Below the pieces are notes generated by a model. It ran no database searches and had not been told where the DNA came from. It was given only the letters and a program-made list of their open reading frames with translations. Both the position numbers and the translations under genes were made by a program. From Neisseriaceae bacterium TC5R-5 (lineage in GTDB: Bacteria; Pseudomonadota; Gammaproteobacteria; Burkholderiales; Chromobacteriaceae): a DNA stretch of 33,646 nt. Below are positions 17,908 to 26,133 of the stretch, piece after piece (the stretch's first letter is position 1; each line of letters opens with the position of its first letter). The DNA lies in assembly GCA_020830965.2 (NCBI GenBank), contig JACCFC020000031.1:1-33646 (forward strand), read 5' to 3'.

Positions 17908-19539
17908 ATGAAAAATCTGCTCATCTGGCAAAGACTAGCTCTAGCATTTGGAGCGTTGATTGGGCTTGTTATCATCATGAGTATCAGCATGATAAAAGGC
18001 CTCTCCTCTATCGGCGCGGAAGTGGACAACCTGGCAAGTGATCAACTGGTCTCACTCACCATGGTGGGGAGAATTGATCACCTGATGCAACAGCAGCGCA
18101 TTGAAGCCCGGGATCTACTACTGGAACAAGATCCTGCTGAAACCGCAAAACTCAAGGGAAAAATAAATAAAACCACGCTTGAATTCGAAGCCGCTGGTCG
18201 TGCGCTACAAGAGCACTTCACCAGCCACCCTCCCCCTGCCACTACCGCCCAGCTGCTCACCGAGGTACTAGCCGCTCAGCACGACATGCTAGGGCCTGAA
18301 ACCAAGTTGGTAGAACTCGCCGCTGCCAATAAAAATGCAGAAGCCATGGACTACATGATTCATGTCCACCGGCCGGTAATTAACAAGCTGCAAGAAGCCG
18401 TAGATACCCTACGGGTAGCGTTGACTGATGAAGCCAGCGCCAGTCGAGTGACTGCCGATACGACCCGCACCAGAGTACGTAACACTGCTTTAATTATCAC
18501 CGGCATTTGTCTGACCCTGTCAATCCTGATTGGCTGGTTGTTGGCGCGCTCTATCACCAAGCCGTTGGCGAACGCTCTCAGCGCTGCTCAGCAAGTTGCC
18601 GTTGGTAATTTACAAATAGAGCTCACCCCAGATGGCAAAGACGAAACAGCACAGGTCATCTCTGCACTGGCTGATATGCGAGAACACCTAGTAACAGCCA
18701 TTGGTCAGGTCAAGGATGGTGCCAAAGAGGCCAATAGTGTTGCCGGTCAGCTATCCGAATCGGCCAGCCAGGTTCTCACCGCCTCACAATATCAGAGCCA
18801 AGCTGCTGCTGGTGCCGCCGCAGCTATCGAACAACTTACCGTCAGCATCAGCCATGTAGCCGATGCTGCTGGTGAAATGCGCGAGCACGCTCAAAGCAGC
18901 TTGAGCACAGCCAAAAACGGCAGCGCTCAACTAGGCCTACTCATTCGCGAAGTGCATAATGTCGAAAACGCGGTTAAAGGCATTGCCACTGCGGTGCAAC
19001 AATTTGTAGAAAACACTCGACGCATCACCACCATGACACTGCAAGTACGTGAAATTGCCGATCAAACCAATTTGCTAGCCTTGAACGCCGCCATTGAAGC
19101 TGCGCGCGCAGGAGAACTGGGGCGTGGTTTTGCTGTGGTAGCTGATGAGGTTCGCGTATTGGCCGAACGTTCTTCTAAGTCAGCTAAAGAGATTGATCAG
19201 GTAACACATGTGCTCGGCACACAGTCTATTGAGCTGGAAGATGCAATTAAAGTCAGTCTGGTTTCACTCACGACCAGTCACTCTTTTGTTGAAATTGTAG
19301 AAACAGCCTTGGCAGAAGGTGAGCAGGCAGCCGAACTCTCCGCCACCAGTACAACCACCATTGTCAACTCAGTTAATGAACAAAAGATAGCCAGCACTGA
19401 GATTGCCCAACATATGGAAAAAGTGGCGCAGATGGCAGAGGAAAACACCGCGATTATCAGTAATGTGGCGGATAACGCCGATGGCATGACTAAAATTGCC
19501 CAGCGCCTAAATGAGTCGGTGAATTATTTCAAGACTTAA
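17908..19539 (+). CDS. Methyl-accepting chemotaxis protein
   Basis: Membrane chemoreceptor of 543 residues that would signal to the CheA/CheW array. TM1 (about 10-30) and TM2 (about 193-214) flank a periplasmic region of roughly 160 residues, mostly helical and like a four-helix-bundle (4HB_MCP) sensor. A HAMP domain follows ([22 protein letters not shown]). The long coiled-coil signalling domain has the invariant tip [21 protein letters not shown] starting at residue 382, then [18 protein letters not shown]. The protein ends at NYFKT with no CheR/CheB-tethering pentapeptide. Ligand unknown. No other chemotaxis gene is in the window, so this is an orphan receptor. The ribosome-binding site is weak (GAAGAA), and no clear sigma-28 promoter was seen in the AT-rich 218-base upstream gap. 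Confidence 0.95.
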   Translation: MKNLLIWQRLALAFGALIGLVIIMSISMIKGLSSIGAEVDNLASDQLVSLTMVGRIDHLMQQQRIEARDLLLEQDPAETAKLKGKINKTTLEFEAAGRALQEHFTSHPPPATTAQLLTEVLAAQHDMLGPETKLVELAAANKNAEAMDYMIHVHRPVINKLQEAVDTLRVALTDEASASRVTADTTRTRVRNTALIITGICLTLSILIGWLLARSITKPLANALSAAQQVAVGNLQIELTPDGKDETAQVISALADMREHLVTAIGQVKDGAKEANSVAGQLSESASQVLTASQYQSQAAAGAAAAIEQLTVSISHVADAAGEMREHAQSSLSTAKNGSAQLGLLIREVHNVENAVKGIATAVQQFVENTRRITTMTLQVREIADQTNLLALNAAIEAARAGELGRGFAVVADEVRVLAERSSKSAKEIDQVTHVLGTQSIELEDAIKVSLVSLTTSHSFVEIVETALAEGEQAAELSATSTTTIVNSVNEQKIASTEIAQHMEKVAQMAEENTAIISNVADNADGMTKIAQRLNESVNYFKT

Positions 19540-19586
19540 TACCCGCCAGCTTTATTTCCAGACCGTTGACACACGATGTCAAAGCA

Positions 19587-19618
19587 TAGCCGGATGGGCC
19601 TCATGGCCCATCCGGCTA
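19587..19618. terminator. Long perfect hairpin between convergent mcp and prpC
   Basis: TAGCCGGATGGGCC pairs perfectly with GGCCCATCCGGCTA (14 bp) around TCAT. It lies 47 bases after the chemoreceptor stop and 40 bases beyond the prpC stop. The plus-strand flank is AAAAATT and not a T-run, and the minus strand has no T-run after it either. A bidirectional transcript-end structure is plausible but not a canonical terminator. Confidence 0.5.
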
Positions 19619-19657
19619 AAAATTGGATGGCTCAAAGGCATCGGGGCCACTCAATCA

Positions 19658-20809
19658 CTACCCTCTTTGCTCCAGTGGCACAAATGCCTGATCCTCCGGC
19701 CCGATATAATTGGCCGACGGCCGAATAATCTTGCCATCCTGACGCTGTTCAATAATATGGGCACTCCAGCCACTGGTACGTGAAATCACAAACAAAGGAG
19801 TGAACATCGCGGTCGGCACCCCCAGCAGGTGATAACTGACGGCAGAGAACCAATCAAGGTTGGGAAACATATTCTTACATTCCTGCATCACACTTTCCAG
19901 TCGCTCAGCAATATTAAACAGTTTGCAGTCACCGGCACTGTCGGATAACTCACGCGCTACCTCCTTGATCACCTTATTGCGTGGATCGGACAAGGTATAC
20001 ACGGGATGACCAAAACCGATCACCACCTCTTTACGCGCTACCCGCTCGCGAATATCTGCCCCAGCTTCATCAGGATGCTCATAGCGCTGCTGAATATCAA
20101 ACGCTGCCTCATTGGCACCACCATGCTTAGGACCACGCAAAGCACCAATCGCCCCGGCGATACTGCTGTACAGATCGGAACCGGTACCTGCAATCACCCT
20201 GGCGGCAAAGGTAGAGGCATTGAATTCATGTTCGGCATACAAATTAAGCGAGGTATGCATCGCCCGCACCCAGGCAGCTGACGGTTCTTCTCCGTGTAGC
20301 AAATGCAAAAAGTGCCCGCCGATACTATCATCATCGGTTTCTACTTCAATACGTTTGCCATGCAGGCTGTAATGATACCAATACAGCAGGATAGACCCCA
20401 GACTCGCCATTAAACGATCAGCAATATCACGCGCACCACTGAGCGGGTGCCCCTCCTTCTCCGGCAGCACACAACCCAGTGTCGACACCCCGGTGCGCAT
20501 CACATCCATAGGATGGGTATTGGCCGGCAAAGCCTCCAATACGGTCTTGACCACCGCCGGCAAACCACGCAGCGCTTTCAGTTTATTTTTGTAGGATTTG
20601 AGTTCTGCCAGATTGGGTAGCCTGCCATGCACCAGCAAATGAGCAATTTCTTCAAACTCACAGCGAGTAGCCAAGTCCAGAATATCGTAACCACGGTAAT
20701 GCAGATCATTGCCACTACGGCCTACCGTACATAAGGCGGTATTCCCGGCCACGATGCCGGATAGTGCGACGGACTTCTTGGGTTTGATGGTAGTAACAGG
20801 CTCAGTCAT
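19658..20809 (-). CDS. prpC: 2-methylcitrate synthase
   Basis: Condenses propionyl-CoA with oxaloacetate in the 2-methylcitrate cycle for propionate breakdown. The 383-residue length fits PrpC and is shorter than TCA-cycle citrate synthase. The opening [20 protein letters not shown] and [12 protein letters not shown] are typical of PrpC. Catalytic residues are His229 (GPKHGGANE), His268 (GFGHPVY) and Asp319 ([11 protein letters not shown]). AGGAG precedes the ATG. It lies 38 bases downstream of prpB on the same strand, so the two are almost certainly co-transcribed. No prpD, acnD, prpF or prpE is in the window downstream; the chemoreceptor converges on it. Confidence 0.95.
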   Translation of the reverse strand: MTEPVTTIKPKKSVALSGIVAGNTALCTVGRSGNDLHYRGYDILDLATRCEFEEIAHLLVHGRLPNLAELKSYKNKLKALRGLPAVVKTVLEALPANTHPMDVMRTGVSTLGCVLPEKEGHPLSGARDIADRLMASLGSILLYWYHYSLHGKRIEVETDDDSIGGHFLHLLHGEEPSAAWVRAMHTSLNLYAEHEFNASTFAARVIAGTGSDLYSSIAGAIGALRGPKHGGANEAAFDIQQRYEHPDEAGADIRERVARKEVVIGFGHPVYTLSDPRNKVIKEVARELSDSAGDCKLFNIAERLESVMQECKNMFPNLDWFSAVSYHLLGVPTAMFTPLFVISRTSGWSAHIIEQRQDGKIIRPSANYIGPEDQAFVPLEQRG

Positions 20810-20847
20810 GCGGTATCTCCTGTAAATCTTAAGCAGTTGTAGGCAAA

Positions 20848-21729
20848 TTAATGTGACTTTTCTGCAGCAAATAGCTGATCCAGTTTTTGCTCATACTCGT
20901 GATAAGCCAAGTGCTGATACAGCTCCATACGGGTTTGCATCTGCCCGACAACGTTTTGCTGGCTACCATCACGGCGAATTGCGCCGTAAACATTAAGAGC
21001 CGCCTGACTCATCGCCCGGAAAGCAGACAACGGATACAGCACCATGCTGACCCCCTGCTGCTGTAGTTGTAACGTCGTGTAGAGTGGGGTTGCACCAAAT
21101 TCGGTGATATTCGCTAGAATCGGCACGCCTACCGCATCCGCAAACTGACGGTACATGGCCAGGTCGGTAATCGCTTCAGGAAAGATCATATCTGCCCCCG
21201 CAGCGACACAGGCTACCGCCCGCTCAATCGCCGCCTCCAGCCCCTCTACCGCCAGCGCATCCGTACGCGCCATGATCACAAAACTGCTATCCCGGCGAGC
21301 ATCAGTTGCCGCCTTGATGCGATCGGCCATCTCCGACTGGCTGACAATGGCCTTGCCCGGGCGATGCCCACAGCGTTTCTGTTGTACCTGATCCTCAATA
21401 TGCACGGCGGCAACACCGGCTTGCTCCAAGCTACGAATGGCCCGCGCGATATTGAACGCCCCTCCCCAACCGGTATCAATATCCACCAGTAGGGGTAATT
21501 CCGTAACAGCCGTTATTCTGCGGACATCAATCAATACATCTTCCAAAGTGGTGATGCCCAGATCAGGAATGCCACAAGAGCAGGCCGCTACGCCACCCCC
21601 TGACAAATACAAGGCGCGAAAACCGGAATGCTCTGCCAGGCGCGCAGCATAGGCATTGACGGCACCAACAATCTGTAATGGTGTTTCTTCGATAATGGCC
21701 CGGCGAAAACGTTGACCAGGAGTGCTCAT
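20848..21729 (-). CDS. prpB: 2-methylisocitrate lyase
   Basis: Splits 2-methylisocitrate into pyruvate and succinate, the last step of the 2-methylcitrate cycle. The 293-residue length is normal for PrpB. Residues seen: the loop [16 protein letters not shown], Asp-rich [21 protein letters not shown] with catalytic Cys120 in KRCGH, and [11 protein letters not shown]. These place it with PrpB and not isocitrate lyase (KKCGH, and much longer). AAGGA lies upstream of the ATG. It is the first gene of prpB-prpC. No prpR-type or GntR-type regulator is adjacent; rpoE diverges upstream. Confidence 0.95.
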   Translation of the reverse strand: MSTPGQRFRRAIIEETPLQIVGAVNAYAARLAEHSGFRALYLSGGGVAACSCGIPDLGITTLEDVLIDVRRITAVTELPLLVDIDTGWGGAFNIARAIRSLEQAGVAAVHIEDQVQQKRCGHRPGKAIVSQSEMADRIKAATDARRDSSFVIMARTDALAVEGLEAAIERAVACVAAGADMIFPEAITDLAMYRQFADAVGVPILANITEFGATPLYTTLQLQQQGVSMVLYPLSAFRAMSQAALNVYGAIRRDGSQQNVVGQMQTRMELYQHLAYHEYEQKLDQLFAAEKSH

Positions 21730-22066
21730 AATGACGTCCTTATGCTAGAAGCAGACAAAATACCCGAAGCAGTTTAGGGTCTCTGTTATGGCATGGCAAT
21801 AGCACAAATATTGACAAAATAGCTTAGCAGAGCCCTGAGACGACTATGTCCGTTTATGCAAAGCTCTGGTATGTTTCGGCACGCCACATTTTCAAGCACT
21901 ACCCATAAAGCCCCAGTAAGGTGCGCCAATACCAACAGCAGCACCGCGCGAGCAGCTTTATTAGCAGCACTTGGGAACCCATTGCCAAGGCCGTGGTCTA
22001 GCCACGGTTCCTATAACATTAAGCCCACAGAAAAAGCGTGAGCAAATCAGGGAGCACAATAAGAAA
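21730..22066. other. Divergent intergenic region between prpB and rpoE
   Basis: This 337-base gap separates prpB (minus) from rpoE (plus). It holds a sigma-E-type promoter at 21974-22001 and the rpoE ribosome-binding site (GGAG at 22051-22054, 12 bases before the ATG). Short open frames in the gap have no recognisable product. No clear prpB promoter or operator could be picked out by eye. Confidence 0.6.
21974..22001 (+). promoter_or_regulatory. Candidate sigma-E promoter for rpoE (autoregulation)
   Basis: GGAACCC (21974-21980) and GTCTAG (21996-22001), spaced 15 bases, closely match the sigma-E consensus GGAACTT-N15-GTCTAA. It lies about 65 bases before the rpoE ATG, as expected for an autoregulated rpoE operon. 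CCGTGG and CCACGG form a 6-bp inverted repeat at 21991-22007 that overlaps the -10 element. Confidence 0.65.
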
Positions 22067-22666
22067 ATGAGTGATCGAGATCTCGATCAACAGTTGGTGA
22101 AGCGTGCCCAAGAAGGGGAAAAAAGAGCGTTCAATCTACTGATTGCTAAATATCAACGGCGTCTTGCTAGGTTGTTATCACGCTTTATTCGTGATGGTGC
22201 CGATATTGAGGATGTCACCCAGGAAACCTTTATTAAGGCGTATCGTGCCTTACCGACATTTCGCGGCGAGAGTGCGTTTTATACTTGGCTATACCGGATC
22301 GGCATTAATACCGCCAAAAATTTTCTAACAGCGAACCGACGACGCCCCTTGGTTCTGAATGCGGCAAATGATGGAGAAGACGACGGTTTCGATGCCTTAT
22401 CGCAACTGGCCGACTTAAGCACCCCGGAAACCGAGCTGATGAATCGGCAAATTATAGAGGCAGTTAATGTGGCTGTAGATGCTTTACCGGAAGAACTGCG
22501 CACCGCTATTTCTCTGCGGGAAATGGAAGGCTTGTCCTACGATGAAATTGCAGAAACCATGAACTGCCCGATAGGAACGGTTAGATCAAGAATATTTAGA
22601 GCACGCGAGGCTATTGCTGCTGAGCTTAGACCTTTATTAGATACGGCCAAAAATAAAAGGTGGTAA
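22067..22666 (+). CDS. rpoE: RNA polymerase sigma factor RpoE (AlgU-type ECF sigma)
   Basis: Extracytoplasmic-function sigma factor that directs RNA polymerase to envelope-stress genes. The start at 22067 (MSDRDLDQQLVKRAQEGEKRAFNLL) gives 199 residues and matches the family start. An upstream open stretch of 32 codons is discarded because it includes the promoter. Sigma region 2 is visible as FIRDGADIEDVTQETFIKAYRA followed by FYTWLYRIGINTAKNFL. Region 4 is ALPEELRTAISLREMEGLSYDEIAE with TVRSRIFRAREAI. It is the first gene of rpoE-rseA-rseB; its stop overlaps the rseA start. A sigma-E-type promoter sits upstream, which suggests positive autoregulation. Confidence 0.95.
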   Translation: MSDRDLDQQLVKRAQEGEKRAFNLLIAKYQRRLARLLSRFIRDGADIEDVTQETFIKAYRALPTFRGESAFYTWLYRIGINTAKNFLTANRRRPLVLNAANDGEDDGFDALSQLADLSTPETELMNRQIIEAVNVAVDALPEELRTAISLREMEGLSYDEIAETMNCPIGTVRSRIFRAREAIAAELRPLLDTAKNKRW

Positions 22667-23145
22667 TGATGAAAGAAATAATCTCCGCAATGATGGATGG
22701 TGAGCTGGATGATCAGGAACACAGCAGCACCCTCAGTGCTCTGGACGCAGACCCATCTTTAGCAAAAGTCTGGAACGAATATCACCTGATTGGTGATGCG
22801 CTACGCAAGCAGGCCTTGCTGTCTATTGATATCACAGCAGTCAGTTCCTGCCGTCTAGCAGCAGAGCCTACTATCTTGGCACCTGAAAGCTGGTGGCATA
22901 GCAAGCGTAGGCAAAAAATAGCGCTGCTGACCGCCGTAGCCAGCGTAAGCTTTGTAGCCATATTAAGCTGGCAGCCCTGGCAACAGTCTAAACATCCAGC
23001 ACCCGCTATGGCACAAAAAAGCTCGCCAGCCCTATTGGCTGAACAAAACACAGCACGAGATGACCTCTATCTGATGGCTCATCAGGAAATGACTAATGAA
23101 GCAGATACGGTCAAAGTTGCTTACGGCAATGGAGCTCGCCAGTAA
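22666..23145 (+). CDS. rseA: Anti-sigma-E factor RseA (MucA-like)
   Basis: Inner-membrane protein that binds and silences RpoE until regulated proteolysis releases the sigma factor. About 159 residues. The cytoplasmic N-terminal domain reads MKEIISAMMDGELDDQEHSS then WNEYHLIGDALR, the RseA/MucA sigma-binding pattern. One transmembrane helix follows (IALLTAVASVSFVAILSW), then a short periplasmic tail with low sequence complexity. The exact start is uncertain: ATG 22666 overlaps the rpoE stop (TAATG), ATG 22669 follows directly, and GTG 22660 is also in frame. An AGG just upstream suits either ATG. The stop overlaps the rseB start by one base, so the three genes are translationally coupled. Confidence 0.88.
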   Translation: MMKEIISAMMDGELDDQEHSSTLSALDADPSLAKVWNEYHLIGDALRKQALLSIDITAVSSCRLAAEPTILAPESWWHSKRRQKIALLTAVASVSFVAILSWQPWQQSKHPAPAMAQKSSPALLAEQNTARDDLYLMAHQEMTNEADTVKVAYGNGARQ

Positions 23146-24110
23146 TGCCCGCTATTTTTCTATTTGCTGTCCTGATATTCAGCAGCTTTACCAGCGCTTA
23201 TGCCGCTAGCAACGATTGGCAACAACTGCAACGGATCGCACAAACAGCGCGCTCTCAGACTTTAACTGGTGCCTATATCCACCAAGTGGGAAGTACGCTA
23301 GAAACCTTCCAGCTTACTCGCACTGGCAAGGGGGACATGCTACAGGAAAAGCGTAGCTCCCTAGATGGCCCATCACGCGAAATCATACGTAAAGGTGGGG
23401 AACTCAGTTGTTACGCACCAGACAAAAAAGCCTTAATCACCGCTAAGCTGAGTTCAATGCGGCTGTTTCCCGCCCTGCTGCCCGAAGACATGAGCGGCAT
23501 TAACCAATCTTATAATTTGCAGCATCAAGGCCATGACCGGGTGGCCAACCGTGACTGCGACTTACTGGAGTTACAACCCAAGGACCAACAACGCTACAGC
23601 ATGCGTTTATGCGTCGATACGCTGACTTATCTACCCCTGAAAATTCAAATCTTTTCACCTAGCAGAGAAACGGTAGAACTGTTTGCCTTCACCAAAGTGC
23701 GACTGAGCGCCTCGAAAGATCAGAAAACCTATCAACCCACCTTACCGCACAAGCTGGAATTACGCTCAAGTGCCGCTTTAGCCAATCAGTCAACATCGCT
23801 AAATAAGGTAATCTCAGGCCTACCTGCCGGCTTTAAGCTGATTCGCTCAGTACCCCGCAAGCTACCGGGAAAAACCCATGCCATCCTGCATCATTTAGTC
23901 TTTTCAGATGGCCTGGTCATGCTCTCACTATTTATTGAACCTGCTTTGGAGTTGGCCACGCAAGAGCGTGCCAGTAATTTGCATGGAGCCGTCAATATGG
24001 TGACCAGCACTCAAGGCAATTATCAATTAACCCTGGTAGCGGATATGCCGGGAGATGCCCTGCTCAGCGTGATACGGCAATTAAAAATCAGCAACAAACA
24101 AAACTCCTAA
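23145..24110 (+). CDS. rseB: Sigma-E regulatory protein RseB (MucB)
   Basis: Periplasmic co-anti-sigma factor that binds RseA and protects it from proteolysis, responding to mislocalised envelope lipoproteins or LPS in studied relatives. 321 residues. A signal peptide (MPAIFLFAVLIFSSFTSAYA) is cleaved near residue 20. The N-terminal lipid-binding-like domain has WQQLQRIAQTARSQTLTGAYIHQ, and ...ELSCYAPD, DCDLLELQPKDQQRYSMRLCVD and LPLKIQIF follow in family order. The smaller C-terminal domain contains GLPAGFKLIRSVPRK and HHLVFSDGLVMLSLFIE. Its ATG overlaps the rseA stop by one base. A 196-base gap separates it from mucD, longer than other gaps in this block. Confidence 0.92.
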   Translation: MPAIFLFAVLIFSSFTSAYAASNDWQQLQRIAQTARSQTLTGAYIHQVGSTLETFQLTRTGKGDMLQEKRSSLDGPSREIIRKGGELSCYAPDKKALITAKLSSMRLFPALLPEDMSGINQSYNLQHQGHDRVANRDCDLLELQPKDQQRYSMRLCVDTLTYLPLKIQIFSPSRETVELFAFTKVRLSASKDQKTYQPTLPHKLELRSSAALANQSTSLNKVISGLPAGFKLIRSVPRKLPGKTHAILHHLVFSDGLVMLSLFIEPALELATQERASNLHGAVNMVTSTQGNYQLTLVADMPGDALLSVIRQLKISNKQNS

Positions 24111-24139
24111 TGCAAGAACACTTCTTCACACCTCGGGGT

Positions 24140-24169
24140 TTGACTTGAACTATGCTAATCCAATAGGCT
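24140..24169 (+). promoter_or_regulatory. Possible promoter between rseB and mucD
   Basis: TTGACT (24140-24145) matches five of six -35 bases, but the best -10 at an 18-base spacing is the poor TAGGCT. A hairpin, CACTCTT with AAGAGTG (7 bp, plus an inner GGC/GCC), follows at 24184-24214. Together these suggest mucD may be partly transcribed on its own; the evidence is weak. Confidence 0.3.
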
Positions 24170-24306
24170 TTATCGCTCTTATACACTCTTTGGCTCCTCA
24201 TCCGCCCAAGAGTGCCTTGTTCGGTATTGGATACCCTCTCCAGCACCAATATTAATTACCGGTCTTAACCGGAAAACTTGAACCAAAATTGATTAATGGA
24301 GCCCAC

Positions 24307-25737
24307 ATGTCGGTAAAAAAATTAATTGTCTCTACCATGCTGGCAGCCTCTGTTCTGACCGGAGGCCTACCTGTCGCCATGGCGGCCAACCTACCCGATT
24401 TCGCCGGTATTGTCGAAAATCAAGGTAAGGCAGTGGTAAACGTCAGCACTAAGTCCACTATTAAAGAAGTGGCCAATCCTGGCATGCCGGAAGGGTTTGA
24501 AGGCGACCCCTTCTTTGAATTTTTCCGCCGCTTCTCCCCTCCACGCCAACAGCAGCCACAACCGCAGGAAACCTCATCGTTGGGTTCCGGCTTTATCATT
24601 TCTGCGGACGGCTATGTGCTTACTAACGCCCACGTTGTGGCCCGCGCCGATGAAATCACCGTCAAACTCAACGATAAGCGCGAATATAAGGCCAAAGTGA
24701 TCGGCTCGGATGCCCGTAGCGATGTTGCTCTACTGAAAGTTGACGCCACTAACCTACCGGTGGTGCGCCGTGGTGATGCCAATGCCTTACGCGTCGGGGA
24801 ATGGGTGCTAGCCATTGGCTCACCTTTCGGCTTCGAAAATACTGCGACATCAGGCATCGTCTCCGGTAAAAATCGCATCCTGCCCGACGAGAACTTCGTG
24901 CCGTTTATCCAGACCGACGCCGCAGTCAACCCTGGCAACTCTGGCGGCCCATTGTTTAATCTGGCTGGTGAAGTAGTCGGCATCAACTCCCAAATTTACA
25001 GCCGTTCCGGCGGTTTTATGGGTATCTCCTTCGCTATCCCGATTGACGTTGCCATGAATGTCGTTGATCAACTGAAAACAAAAGGTCGGGTGTCGCGTGG
25101 ACGCATTGGTGTCGCCATCCAGGAAATGAACCGCGACCTAGCCAGTTCCTTCGGTCTATCTCGTCCTAACGGCGCGCTGATTAATTCGGTAGAGCCAAAG
25201 GGGCCGGCAGAACAGGCAGGTTTAAAAGCGGGTGACATCATTCAAAAAGTCAATAATCAGATAATCGAATCAGCGTCTGATCTGCAACGTTTTATCGGCG
25301 GCACACAGCCTGGCACCCCCATCAATTTGGAAATCTGGCGTAATCGCGCAACGCAAACCCTCAAAGTGATACCAACCGAGTTGAAAGTTGAAGACCCACG
25401 CGTAGCGCAACGTGAATACCGTGGCCAACCACAACAGACTCGACCAGGTGAGCAGAATTTTGAACAAATCGGTTTGCGCGTACAAACGCTAACTCCGGCA
25501 CAGCTACAGCAAGCCGGTATTAAATTCGGTTTACTGGTCACTGCCGCGAACAATAGCGCCATGCGTGCCGGTTTGCGCCCTGGGGACATCATCGTCGGCA
25601 TCGGTAGCTCACCGTTAAGCAGTGCCGAACAATTAAAGTCGGCGCTCAATGCCGCGCAAGGCTCATCGCTGGCATTACAAGTGATGCGTCAAGGCGCCAC
25701 CATGTTTGTGCCGCTACCCGTGGCCAAAGCACCGTGA
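24307..25737 (+). CDS. mucD: Periplasmic serine endoprotease DegP/MucD (Do-like)
   Basis: Exported HtrA-family protease that degrades misfolded envelope proteins and feeds into sigma-E control. The start at 24307 (MSVKKLIVSTMLAASVL) has GGAG five bases upstream and a clear signal peptide ending near AMA; it gives 476 residues. Catalytic triad: His109 (LTNAHVV), Asp139 (RSDVALLK) and Ser212 (GNSGGPLFN). Two PDZ domains follow, beginning at about 265 (RGRIGVAIQEMNRDLA) and 380 (FEQIGLRVQTLTPAQ), with the GLKAGDII and GLRPGDIIVGI carboxylate-binding loops. The architecture is complete. It follows rseB, the normal MucD position, and its last codon overlaps the glutaredoxin-like gene by four bases. 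Confidence 0.95.
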   Translation: MSVKKLIVSTMLAASVLTGGLPVAMAANLPDFAGIVENQGKAVVNVSTKSTIKEVANPGMPEGFEGDPFFEFFRRFSPPRQQQPQPQETSSLGSGFIISADGYVLTNAHVVARADEITVKLNDKREYKAKVIGSDARSDVALLKVDATNLPVVRRGDANALRVGEWVLAIGSPFGFENTATSGIVSGKNRILPDENFVPFIQTDAAVNPGNSGGPLFNLAGEVVGINSQIYSRSGGFMGISFAIPIDVAMNVVDQLKTKGRVSRGRIGVAIQEMNRDLASSFGLSRPNGALINSVEPKGPAEQAGLKAGDIIQKVNNQIIESASDLQRFIGGTQPGTPINLEIWRNRATQTLKVIPTELKVEDPRVAQREYRGQPQQTRPGEQNFEQIGLRVQTLTPAQLQQAGIKFGLLVTAANNSAMRAGLRPGDIIVGIGSSPLSSAEQLKSALNAAQGSSLALQVMRQGATMFVPLPVAKAP

Positions 25738-25964
25738 AACTGACGCTCTATTTTCGCGAGTATTGCAGCCTATGCCATCAGATGCTGGCCGAACTGCAAA
25801 GCTGGCAACAAGCGCATGGGTTTGCACTGGAAATCATCGATGTCGATGCTGACCCGCTACTGGAACAGCGTTTTAATGAATTGGTGCCGGTATTGATGGC
25901 TGGAGAACAGGAAATCTGTCACTGGCATCTGGATAATGCAAGACTGGCTGCATTTTTAGCCTAA
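25734..25964 (+). CDS. Glutaredoxin-like protein (DUF836 family)
   Basis: Small thioredoxin-fold protein of 76 residues with a CSLC (Cys11-Cys14) redox motif right after the first beta strand, as in glutaredoxins. The cis-proline region is recognisable as LVPVLM, and ICHWHLDNARLAAFL closes the fold. DUF836/GrxA-like members often follow mucD or precede lepA in Betaproteobacteria. It begins with GTG inside the mucD stop (GTGA overlap), so translation is coupled to mucD. The substrate is unknown; the spot suggests cytoplasmic redox repair made together with the envelope-stress genes, which is an inference from position. Confidence 0.85.
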   Translation: MKLTLYFREYCSLCHQMLAELQSWQQAHGFALEIIDVDADPLLEQRFNELVPVLMAGEQEICHWHLDNARLAAFLA

Positions 25965-25970
25965 ATCAGC

Positions 25971-26133
25971 TAGAATCCGCGCCTGTATAAGCCCGTCAGC
26001 GGGTGCTAAACTTGGTACCCGCTGCTAATACCGGTGCAAACTCACGTTTTAAAGCAAGCTTAAGCGCGAGAGCCTCTCACGCTGTCGGTAGTCTCGGGCA
26101 CGCTAACGTGCCCTTATCTTTTGCTGGATATTG
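25971..26133 (+). promoter_or_regulatory. Putative lepA promoter and structured leader
   Basis: TAGAAT at 25971-25976 is a good -10 box with no clear -35. The following ~155 bases contain three hairpins. CAGCGGGT/ACCCGCTG (8 bp, 12-base loop) is at 25997-26024. GCG-GAGA/TCTC-CGC, with one mismatch, is at 26064-26082. GGGCACG/CGTGCCC is at 26096-26113. The third has a T-rich tail. This could be an attenuated leader or simply the terminator of the upstream operon next to a separate promoter. Confidence 0.4.
26096..26123 (+). terminator. Rho-independent terminator-like hairpin before lepA
   Basis: GGGCACG pairs with CGTGCCC (7 bp) around CTAA, then TTATCTTTTG. It lies about 130 bases after the glutaredoxin-like gene and 11 bases before the lepA ATG. 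It may end the rpoE-mucD transcript or attenuate lepA. Confidence 0.6.

Noticed and set aside
21788-21805. GG-N10-GC pattern resembling a sigma-54 promoter (GG at 21790, GC at 21802)
   Set aside because: It points towards rpoE, not prpB, lies ~265 bases from the rpoE start, and only the minimal GG/GC pair fits. The pattern is expected by chance at this length, and no activator gene is nearby.
21856-22041. Small 61-residue open frame upstream of rpoE
   Set aside because: It overlaps the sigma-E promoter, has no ribosome-binding site and no recognisable product.
25257-25649. 130-codon open frame antisense to mucD
   Set aside because: It is inside the PDZ-encoding part of mucD, cysteine-rich in an irregular way and without family features.
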